Shown here piece by piece: positions 8,838 to 16,271 of a stretch of 64,000 nt of DNA; the stretch's first letter is position 1, and each line of letters starts with the position of its first letter. The stretch lies in NCBI RefSeq assembly GCF_900104655.1, contig NZ_FNWD01000002.1, forward strand, positions 2,822,939-2,886,938. Reading direction: 5' to 3'. The notes beneath the pieces are model-generated. The model was not told where the DNA came from and searched no databases. It saw only the letters and a program-made list of their open reading frames with translations. The translations under genes and the position numbers were made by a program. The stretch is from Millionella massiliensis. GTDB lineage: Bacteria; Bacteroidota; Bacteroidia; Bacteroidales; Rikenellaceae.

Positions 8838-10382
8838 CTACTTGACGAGTTTTGCGAAGAGCGGACGCAGGCTGACCATGTCGTGAACGATCTTGGGCAG
8901 GTCGGCGATGGCGACGCGTTCCTGCTGCATGGTGTCGCGGTGACGGATCGTGACGGTCTGGTCTTCGAGGCTCTGGTGGTCGACCGTAACGCAGAGCGGG
9001 GTCCCGATGGCGTCCTGACGGCGGTAGCGTTTCCCGATGCTGTCTTTTTCGTCGTACTGTACGTAGTGGTCGAACTTGAGGTCGTTGACGATCTGACGGG
9101 CGATGTCGGGCAGTCCGTCTTTCTTGACCAGCGGCAGTACGGCCACTTTCACCGGAGCGAGAGCGGCCGGGAAGCGCATCACGATACGTTCTTCGCCGTT
9201 TTCGAGTTTCTCTTCGGTATAGGCGGCCGAGAAAACCTGCAGGAACATGCGGTCGACCCCGATCGAGGTTTCAACCACGTAGGGGGTGTAGCTTTCGCCG
9301 CTTTCGGTGTCGAAGTATTGGATCTTCTTGCCGGAGTATTTGGCGTGTTGCGACAGGTCGAAGTCGGTACGGGAGTGGATCCCTTCGACCTCTTTGAAGC
9401 CGAACGGGAATTCGTATTCGACGTCGGTGGCTGCATTGGCGTAGTGGGCCAGTTTCTCGTGGTCGTGGAAACGGTAGTGTTCGTCGCCGAAACCGAGGGC
9501 GCGGTGCCAACTCATGCGGAACTGACGCCAGTGTTCGAACCACTGCATTTCGGTGCCGGGTTTGACGAAGAACTGCATCTCCATCTGTTCGAATTCGCGC
9601 ATGCGGAAGATGAATTGCCGGGCGACGATTTCGTTGCGGAAGGCTTTACCGATCTGGGCGATCCCGAAGGGGATTTTCATGCGGCCGGTTTTCTGCACGT
9701 TCAGGAAGTTGACGAAGATACCCTGTGCGGTTTCGGGACGCAGGTAGACGGTGTTGGCGCCGTCGGCCGTGGAACCCATCTGGGTCTGGAACATCAGGTT
9801 GAACTGACGAACGTCGGTCCAGTTTTTGGTTCCGCTGATGGGGCAGACGATTCCGAGCTCTTCGATCAGGGCTTTGACGCCGGCCAGGTCATTGGCGTTC
9901 AGCACTTCGGTCATTTTCTCGTGTGCGGCGTCGCGTTTGGCCTTGATTTCCAGCACGCGGGGGTTGGTGGTGACGAACTGTTCGCGGTCGAAGGCGTCAC
10001 CGAAACGTTTGGCGGCTTTGGCCACCTCTTTTTCGATCTTTTCGTCCTGTTTGGCGATCCAGTCTTCGATCAGCACATCGGCGCGGTAGCGTTTTTTGCT
10101 GTCTTTGTTGTCGATCAGCGGGTCGTTGAAGGCGCTCACGTGGCCTGAGGCTTCCCAGGTTTTGGGGTGCATGAAGATGGCGGCGTCGATGCCGACGATG
10201 TTTTCATGCAGTTTGGTCATGGCGTCCCACCAGTAGCGTTTGATGTTGTTCTTGAGTTCGACGCCCAGCTGGCCGTAGTCGTAAACGGCGGCCAGACCGT
10301 CGTATATCTCGCTGGAGGGGAAGATGAATCCGTACTCTTTGCTGTGTGCGATCAGCTTTTTGAAAAGTTCCTCTTGTGTCAT
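8838..10382 (-). CDS. glyS: Glycyl-tRNA synthetase, alpha2 type
   Basis: This class II enzyme charges tRNA-Gly with glycine using ATP. It is the single-chain dimeric type shared with eukaryotes, archaea and many bacteria, not the alpha2beta2 type. The 514 residues include motif 2 around AFRNEIVARQFIFRMREFEQ and the motif 3 segment SIGVDRMFLQVF, followed by the anticodon-binding domain in roughly the last 110 residues. The ATG at 10382 has a TAACTTTG element 25 bases upstream, which supports this start. It is flanked by the sulfatase gene on the same strand, 34 bases upstream, but has its own promoter and terminator. Confidence 0.96.
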   Translation of the reverse strand: MTQEELFKKLIAHSKEYGFIFPSSEIYDGLAAVYDYGQLGVELKNNIKRYWWDAMTKLHENIVGIDAAIFMHPKTWEASGHVSAFNDPLIDNKDSKKRYRADVLIEDWIAKQDEKIEKEVAKAAKRFGDAFDREQFVTTNPRVLEIKAKRDAAHEKMTEVLNANDLAGVKALIEELGIVCPISGTKNWTDVRQFNLMFQTQMGSTADGANTVYLRPETAQGIFVNFLNVQKTGRMKIPFGIAQIGKAFRNEIVARQFIFRMREFEQMEMQFFVKPGTEMQWFEHWRQFRMSWHRALGFGDEHYRFHDHEKLAHYANAATDVEYEFPFGFKEVEGIHSRTDFDLSQHAKYSGKKIQYFDTESGESYTPYVVETSIGVDRMFLQVFSAAYTEEKLENGEERIVMRFPAALAPVKVAVLPLVKKDGLPDIARQIVNDLKFDHYVQYDEKDSIGKRYRRQDAIGTPLCVTVDHQSLEDQTVTIRHRDTMQQERVAIADLPKIVHDMVSLRPLFAKLVK

Positions 10383-10407
10383 CGGGATCTGTGTATTAGT
10401 CGAGGGG

Positions 10408-10415
10408 CAAAGTTA
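10408..10415 (-). promoter_or_regulatory. -7 element for glyS
   Basis: TAACTTTG on the minus strand matches TAnnTTTG. It ends 25 bases before the glyS ATG and lies just beside the sulfatase stop codon. Confidence 0.65.
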
Positions 10416-10416
10416 A

Positions 10417-11934
10417 CTATTTTCCTTCGGGTTTGGGATAGTTCGGGGTCAGTACCGGCACGTTTTTGTTCACGAGCAACTGGCCGTCGGGCGATACCCA
10501 TTTGTCGCCGCGTTCGCTCAGGTGGCAGGCCATGCTCTTGCGGAAGGCTGCCATGCGTTCGGCCTGTGCGGGATCGGCATGCAGGTCGCGGGTCTCGTTG
10601 GGGTCGGTTTTCAGGTCGAACAGCTGTTCCTGGCCGTTGCCGTAGAACCAGATGTATTTGTAGCGGCCGTCCACCAGACCGACCCAGCCGCTGCCGCCGT
10701 AGCAGGTGGAGTGCTCCAGGTCGAGCTGGGTGCGCCATTCGGCTTTTTTCGGGTCGCGCAGCAGCTCGAGGATCGACTGACCGTCTACGCCCTGCGGAAT
10801 CTCGGCGCCGGCGGCGTCGAGGAAGGTGGGCAGGATGTCGCGGATTTCGACCAGCTCGTCACGGGTGGTGCCGCGTTTGACCTTTGCCTTCATCCCTTCG
10901 GGGTAGCGCACGATGAACGGAATGTGGGCCGAGCCTTCGTAGGCGTAGGTCTTGCGCCAGTGGTAGTGATCGCCAAGCATGTCGCCGTGGTCCGAGATGA
11001 AGATGATGATCGAGTTGTCGTAAAGCCCTTTCTCTTTGAGGGCTTCGATCACGCGGCCGATCTGTTCGTCGACGAAGGTGACGTTGGCTGCGTAGTGGCG
11101 GCGTGAGTTGAGGGCGTACTCTTCACCGAAGTCGCCATAGGCGGCAATCGGGTTTTTCACCGGATCATGCGGGTAGCGGATCGAGTAGGTCGAGTCCCAG
11201 CCGCCGGTGGCCGGGGCGGGCATCGGTACGTCGGCATACTGGTCGAGATAGCGGCGTGGCGGGTCGTACGGGCTGTGGGGGCGTGCGAACGATACCTTGA
11301 GGAAGAGGGGCTGCGATTTGTCGTAGTTGCGGATGAACTGTACGGCGCGTTCGCCGGTCCACCATGTGGGGTGGAGGGTGTCGGCCAGCGGATAGACTGC
11401 CGCGGCGTGGCCGTTCCAGTCGATGTGGCTCGAGTCGGGGTTGAGGCCGGGGGCCACGCGGGCAAACCACTGGCGGTAGTCGCTCACGAAACCGGGGTCT
11501 TCGACGCGGCCTGATTCATCCAGCTCGGTATTGGCGAAGCCGTGCAGGGCGCGCTGCGGATGCCAGTGCATTTTTCCGATTCCGTAGCTGTAGTAGCCGG
11601 CGTCGGTGAGCAGCTGGGGCAGCTCGATGGGGTAGTGGGGCGCCACTTTGGCATAATAACCGATCATGCCGTGGTGCCACGGAGCCTGACCGGTGAGCAG
11701 ACCGGAGCGGGCCGGGGTACTGCTGGGCGTCGAGCTGTAGCCGTTGACGAACTGTACGCCGTCGGCGGCCAGTGCGTCGAGGTTCGGGGTGATGATATTG
11801 GGGTTGACCGTGCCGAGAAAGTCGAAGCGTTGTTGATCGCTCATCAGCAGGATCACGTTGGGACGTTCTTTGGGAGCTCCGTGTGCGGCTCCTATGGCGG
11901 CCAGGGCGGCCAGTGTCGCGAGGGTCTGTTTCAT
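10417..11934 (-). CDS. Exported S1-family sulfatase, serine type
   Basis: This predicted formylglycine-dependent sulfatase should hydrolyse sulfate esters, probably on a glycan, in the periplasm. It has a signal peptide (about residues 1-19, ending AAHGA). The metal-binding start NVILLMSDQQ is near residue 27. The maturation motif is STPAR with Ser72 as the residue to be oxidised, so an anaerobic sulfatase-maturating enzyme would be needed; none is in the window. The second metal site (FISDHGDMLGDH) and the C-terminal KYIWFYGNG segment are normal. The 505-residue length fits the family. The substrate cannot be told from sequence alone. A divergent promoter region is shared with ruvX. Confidence 0.92.
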   Translation of the reverse strand: MKQTLATLAALAAIGAAHGAPKERPNVILLMSDQQRFDFLGTVNPNIITPNLDALAADGVQFVNGYSSTPSSTPARSGLLTGQAPWHHGMIGYYAKVAPHYPIELPQLLTDAGYYSYGIGKMHWHPQRALHGFANTELDESGRVEDPGFVSDYRQWFARVAPGLNPDSSHIDWNGHAAAVYPLADTLHPTWWTGERAVQFIRNYDKSQPLFLKVSFARPHSPYDPPRRYLDQYADVPMPAPATGGWDSTYSIRYPHDPVKNPIAAYGDFGEEYALNSRRHYAANVTFVDEQIGRVIEALKEKGLYDNSIIIFISDHGDMLGDHYHWRKTYAYEGSAHIPFIVRYPEGMKAKVKRGTTRDELVEIRDILPTFLDAAGAEIPQGVDGQSILELLRDPKKAEWRTQLDLEHSTCYGGSGWVGLVDGRYKYIWFYGNGQEQLFDLKTDPNETRDLHADPAQAERMAAFRKSMACHLSERGDKWVSPDGQLLVNKNVPVLTPNYPKPEGK

Positions 11935-11954
11935 GATTGGGTTGGGTGAGTGTT

Positions 11955-11962
11955 CAAAGGTA
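11955..11962 (-). promoter_or_regulatory. -7 element for the sulfatase gene
   Basis: TACCTTTG on the minus strand lies 20 bases before the sulfatase ATG. It is back-to-back with the ruvX element at 11985-11992. Confidence 0.6.
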
Positions 11963-11984
11963 CGAAAAGCTCGTTTTATTTCGT

Positions 11985-11992
11985 TACTTTTG
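11985..11992 (+). promoter_or_regulatory. -7 element for ruvX
   Basis: TACTTTTG ends 10 bases before the chosen ruvX ATG. This supports that start over the longer reading frame beginning at 11937 and predicts a very short leader. Confidence 0.6.
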
Positions 11993-12002
11993 TGTCTGGA
12001 TT

Positions 12003-12419
12003 ATGGGAAGAATCGTTGCAATAGACTACGGCAGAAAACGGGTCGGACTGGCCGTTACGGACCCGCTGCAGCTTATCGCCACCGCTTTGGATACCGTCCC
12101 GGCTCACGAGGCGGTCGATTTTCTGGTCCGTTACGCGGAGCAGAACGAGGTGGAGTTGTTCGTGGTGGGCGAACCGCGCCAGATGAACGGCGAACCGTCC
12201 GAGTCGCAGCGCTATATCCGTCCGTTTGTGAACCGCCTGCGCAAGGTGCTGCCCGACATTCCGGTCGTCTTTCATGACGAACGCTTCACCTCCGTGCTGG
12301 CCCACCGGGCGATCATCGAAGGCGGGGTCCGGAAGATGGAACGGCGCACGAACAAGGGGCTGGTCGACCGGGTCAGCGCCGTCATCATCCTGCAATCCTA
12401 TATGGAGTCGCGACATTGA
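12003..12419 (+). CDS. ruvX: RuvX/YqgF-family nuclease
   Basis: RuvX (YqgF) has an RNase H-like fold. It is linked to 16S rRNA 5'-end maturation and, in some bacteria, to Holliday junction resolution. From ATG 12003 the protein has 138 residues, normal for the family, and opens directly with the first strand MGRIVAIDYGRKRVG, carrying the acidic Asp8. The later motifs DERFTS and VDRVSAVIILQSYM, with the C-terminal catalytic Asp, are intact. A frame extending 22 codons upstream would overlap the promoter and is unlikely to be translated. The def gene follows after about 110 bases. Confidence 0.92.
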   Translation: MGRIVAIDYGRKRVGLAVTDPLQLIATALDTVPAHEAVDFLVRYAEQNEVELFVVGEPRQMNGEPSESQRYIRPFVNRLRKVLPDIPVVFHDERFTSVLAHRAIIEGGVRKMERRTNKGLVDRVSAVIILQSYMESRH

Positions 12420-12528
12420 CCCGCGTGCGGTATCGGGCCGGAGAGAACGTTCGGCGCCAGGCGTGCATCGTGCGGGTGGTTATTGCGTGAGTCCGATGAA
12501 TGTTGTCCTGAAAAAACACTGATAAACC

Positions 12529-13086
12529 ATGATATTACCGATCTACATCTACGGATCGCCGGTTCTGCGCGAAGAGGCGCAGGATATTGACGTGAACAGC
12601 TATCCCAATCTGAAGGAGTTGATCTCCAATATGTTCGAAACGATGGAAGAGGCCGATGGCGTCGGGCTGGCCGCTCCCCAGGTGGGGCTCCCGATCCGAC
12701 TCTTCTGCATCGACCTGACGCCGGTGGCCGACGAGGTTCCCCAGGGGATGCCCCTCAAACAGGTCTTCATCAACGCCCATATCTATGAACGCAGCGGCGC
12801 CGAAGTGAAGATGGGCGAAGGGTGTCTGAGCCTGCCCGGGCTGAACGAAGACGTCGTACGGCCCTCTCAGATCCGTATCCGCTATATCGACGAGAATCTG
12901 AAGGAACGTGACGAGGCGTTCGACGGTTTCCCGGCCCGCGTAGTGCAGCATGAGTACGACCACATCGACGGTATCGTCTTCACCGACCGCATTGCCCCGA
13001 TCCGCAAAAACCTGATCCGTTCGAAACTGGCCGCCTTCACCAAAGGCAAGTGGCGGGCCGCCTATCGTTGCAAACTGGGAAAATAG
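12529..13086 (+). CDS. def: Peptide deformylase
   Basis: Peptide deformylase removes the formyl group from the initiator methionine of nascent proteins. All three family motifs are present: GVGLAAPQVG near residues 44-53, EGCLSLPG with metal ligand Cys99, and QHEYDH with ligands His141 and His145 and catalytic Glu142. The 185-residue length is normal. It lies downstream of ruvX on the same strand, as in many Bacteroidales, and the AddB-like nuclease gene follows 57 bases later. Confidence 0.97.
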   Translation: MILPIYIYGSPVLREEAQDIDVNSYPNLKELISNMFETMEEADGVGLAAPQVGLPIRLFCIDLTPVADEVPQGMPLKQVFINAHIYERSGAEVKMGEGCLSLPGLNEDVVRPSQIRIRYIDENLKERDEAFDGFPARVVQHEYDHIDGIVFTDRIAPIRKNLIRSKLAAFTKGKWRAAYRCKLGK

Positions 13087-13143
13087 TCACCGACGGCCGT
13101 GTCGCTCTGTTGCCGTCCGGCCCCGAACAGCGGAGGGTAGTCC

Positions 13144-15984
13144 ATGAAAAGATTTTTAACCGAGACGGCCGAAGCACTCTATGCGGAGTACGGGAGCGGT
13201 ATTTCCGATCTGCATATCATCTTTCCCGGTAAACGCGCCCGTCTTTTCTTCAACGAAGCGTTACTGGGCATCAGTGGCGGGCGTCCCATGTGGCAGCCCC
13301 GCTACCTCTCGATGGACGATCTGATCCGCAGCCTGTCGTCCCTGCAGAGCGGCGACCGGTTGCGGCTCGTGGCGGAGTTGTACAAAATTTACAGCCGTTA
13401 CCACTCTGAACCTTTCGACCGTTTTTTTCGCTGGGGCGAGATGCTGCTGGCCGACTTCGACACCATCGACAAATACCTGATCGATGCCGGAGCGCTCTAC
13501 ACCAACATCAGCGACCTGCGTGACATTGAGGCCCGTTTCGGCGGTCTCTTTGCCGGGAACGACGAGGCCATGGAGCTGGTGCGCGGTTTCTGGCAGACGC
13601 TCGACCGGAAAAGCGTCCGCTCGGCCGAACAGCAGCAGTTTCTGCGGATATGGCGGTCGCTCCATGCGATATATTCTGAATACAAAACCCGCCTGCGCGA
13701 GCTCGGCATCGGATACAGCGGCATGATCTACCGCGACGTGGCCGAGAGTCTCGATCCGGAGGCGGTCGATGAACGGTTTGCCGGCAAACGTTTCTGTTTT
13801 GTCGGCTTCAACGCACTGAACGAGTGTGAAAAACGGCTCTTCGGCTACTTGAAGACGATCGATGCCGGCCGCTTCTACTGGGACTACGATAACTACTTTT
13901 TTAACTCTGAAGATCAGGAGGCCGGCCGATTTATCCGGCGTAACGTCGCCCGTTTCGGCGACGACGGGCCCGCGTTCGAACGCGACAACTTTGTCCGGCC
14001 CAAACGCATCCAGGTGATTTCGACCCCTTCCGACATTCTGCAATGCAAAGCCCTGTACAGCGAACTCGAAGAGATTAGCCGTGAACAGGGGCAGATCGAC
14101 AAGGAGACGGCCATCGTGCTCACGGACGAAAATCTGCTCCTGCCCGTGCTGCACTCCATTCCGTCCGTGGCCCGGCAGCTCAACATCACGATGGGTTATC
14201 CGCTGGTCAATACCGTGCCCTATATCCTGTTGGAACGGCTGCTGATGCTGCAGAGCCACCAGCGCGAAGGACTCTTCTCCCACACCGATGTGCTGGGGGT
14301 GCTGGCCCATCCCTACGTGGCCGAGCGGTCGGCCGACGCGGCGCGTGAGGCCATCGAGCGGATCAATACGTGGCAAACCGTGTGGGTGCCGCCCGACTTT
14401 TTTGCCGGCGACGAGTTGCTGAGCTGCATCTTCCGGTCGGTGACCGACGTAGAGCAGATGCAGCGCTACATCGAGGAGATTCTCTCGCAACTGGGAGCCG
14501 TCGAGTCCTCCTCGGAGGAGGCGCGCGAACGCAAGGAGTTTATCTTTACGATTCTGGACCACGTGATTCGCCTGGGGAACACCGTGCGCGAATGCGGCAT
14601 CGAGCTGCCCGTCGGAATCTACGTGTCGCTCCTGCGGCAGACACTGAACGGCACCCGTGTTCCGTACGAGGGCGAACCGCTCAGCGGGCTGCAGGTGATG
14701 GGGATTCTGGAGACCCGCAACCTCGATTTCGACAACGTGATTCTGCTGTCGCTCACGGACGACAATTTCCCTGGTAATCTGGAGGGAAGTTCCTACGTAC
14801 CGTTCAACCTGCGTCAGGCCTTCGGGCTGCCCACGCCGCAGGATCACGAGGCGATGTATGCCTATTATTTCTACCGCCTGATCGCGCGTTGCCGGCGGTT
14901 GACGATGCTGTACAGTTCGGCGGCCGACGAAAAGCAGACCGGCGAGCAGAGCCGCTATATCTATCAGCTGGAGTACGAGTCGCCCCATCAGCCCGAACGG
15001 GCCAACATCAACCTGCAGATCGACTACCGTCCCGTGGAGCCGATTCGGGTCGAGAAGTCGCCCGAGGTGATGCGGCGGTTGGAACGGATGGAGTTTTACC
15101 CCTCGAAGCTGAACCGGTACATCGACTGTCCGCTGAAGTTCTACTTTGCCGACATTGAGCGGCTCGAAGTGCCCGATCAGATCGAGCCCGAAGTGACCCA
15201 TCTGGATGTCGGGAATACGCTTCACCGGGCGATGGAACTGCTCTACACGCCGATGCTCGGGCAGCCCGATGCGGCCCGTCGCATCGCGGCACTGACCGAT
15301 GATGAGGTGCGCGAGGCGGTCGAACAGGCCATGGCCGACGTGATGGGGGCACGCGGGCAGCAGATCGAACTGAGCGGCCGGATGCAGCTGCACCGGGACA
15401 TCGTATCGCGATACGTCAGCCATATCCTTCGTTTCGATATGCGCGAGGGGGGCGAACCTTTCGTTGTGTACGGGCTGGAGCGTAAGTTGAAGCACACCTT
15501 TGTGTTCGGCGGACGTTCCGTCGTGCTGGCGGGGGTGGCCGACCGGATTGACCTGCTGGCCGACGGCTCGTTGCGGATTGTCGATTACAAGAGTGGCGGC
15601 GATACGCCGGAATTCCCTTCGCTGGAGAGTCTCTTTACGAACGACGGGGTGTCGCAACATGGCGAGGTGCGTTGCTATAAGCATAACGGAGCCATGCTGC
15701 AAACGCTGCTCTATGCCCTGGTGCTCGGTGCCGAGGAACGGGCACCGGTGGCTCCGGCGCTCTATGTGGCGCGTAAGATGGGATCTGAGGCATTTTCGCC
15801 GGTGCCCGCCTGCAAGGACGAGACGATGCCGGTGGCCCGTTTCCGGGTCGAGGAGGCTCAGCCGCTGATGCAGGGGCTGGAGGCGATTTTCGCCTCGATG
15901 CTTGACCCGCAGATACCTTTCGTGCAGACTGAATATCGCGACAAGTGTGCCGTGTGCGATTTCCGCCGGATCTGCCGGAGATAA
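13144..15984 (+). CDS. AddB-like PD-(D/E)XK nuclease with Fe-S staple
   Basis: This 946-residue protein resembles the AddB subunit of AddAB-type end-processing enzymes. The C-terminal third is a RecB-family nuclease domain with IVDYKSG (Asp814, Lys816). Four cysteines frame it: Cys662 in YIDCPLKFYF, then Cys935, Cys938 and Cys944. The C-x2-C-x5-C spacing is that of the AddB iron-sulfur staple. The N-terminal part has the layout of an inactivated helicase (for example LHIIFPGKRARLFF) and no Walker A sequence was found there. The partner AddA helicase is not in the window. The likely role is double-strand break processing for recombination; this is inferred from the family. A bidirectional terminator follows. 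Confidence 0.85.
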   Translation: MKRFLTETAEALYAEYGSGISDLHIIFPGKRARLFFNEALLGISGGRPMWQPRYLSMDDLIRSLSSLQSGDRLRLVAELYKIYSRYHSEPFDRFFRWGEMLLADFDTIDKYLIDAGALYTNISDLRDIEARFGGLFAGNDEAMELVRGFWQTLDRKSVRSAEQQQFLRIWRSLHAIYSEYKTRLRELGIGYSGMIYRDVAESLDPEAVDERFAGKRFCFVGFNALNECEKRLFGYLKTIDAGRFYWDYDNYFFNSEDQEAGRFIRRNVARFGDDGPAFERDNFVRPKRIQVISTPSDILQCKALYSELEEISREQGQIDKETAIVLTDENLLLPVLHSIPSVARQLNITMGYPLVNTVPYILLERLLMLQSHQREGLFSHTDVLGVLAHPYVAERSADAAREAIERINTWQTVWVPPDFFAGDELLSCIFRSVTDVEQMQRYIEEILSQLGAVESSSEEARERKEFIFTILDHVIRLGNTVRECGIELPVGIYVSLLRQTLNGTRVPYEGEPLSGLQVMGILETRNLDFDNVILLSLTDDNFPGNLEGSSYVPFNLRQAFGLPTPQDHEAMYAYYFYRLIARCRRLTMLYSSAADEKQTGEQSRYIYQLEYESPHQPERANINLQIDYRPVEPIRVEKSPEVMRRLERMEFYPSKLNRYIDCPLKFYFADIERLEVPDQIEPEVTHLDVGNTLHRAMELLYTPMLGQPDAARRIAALTDDEVREAVEQAMADVMGARGQQIELSGRMQLHRDIVSRYVSHILRFDMREGGEPFVVYGLERKLKHTFVFGGRSVVLAGVADRIDLLADGSLRIVDYKSGGDTPEFPSLESLFTNDGVSQHGEVRCYKHNGAMLQTLLYALVLGAEERAPVAPALYVARKMGSEAFSPVPACKDETMPVARFRVEEAQPLMQGLEAIFASMLDPQIPFVQTEYRDKCAVCDFRRICRR

Positions 15985-16178
15985 TCGGCCGGGGGAGCGA
16001 GAAACGTTTTTTCGGATTTTTCCTAAATACAAATTCTTGACGCAGATCGTGCGGGGGGGAGTAATGTTGTAAATAGAATCAGGGTTGGAAACAGGTCGAA
16101 CGTGATATGAATGGAGTGCCGGGTGCTTTGCGGGGGAAAAGATGTTGGGCCTGACCGTTGAGAGATGATAAGAAAAAG

Positions 16179-16226
16179 GCGCGGTCCGGATGAATTCTTT
16201 GTACGAAAGATTCATCCGGACCGCGC
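16179..16226. terminator. Bidirectional terminator between convergent genes
   Basis: A perfect 16-bp stem (16179-16194 with 16211-16226) is extended by a partly paired inner region. It is preceded by an A tract and followed by TTTT. It lies between the AddB-like gene (plus) and the triple hydrolase gene (minus). Confidence 0.85.
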
Positions 16227-16271
16227 TTTTGTGATTTAGCCGGGGGTGTTGCACCACCTCCTGCGAGGGGC

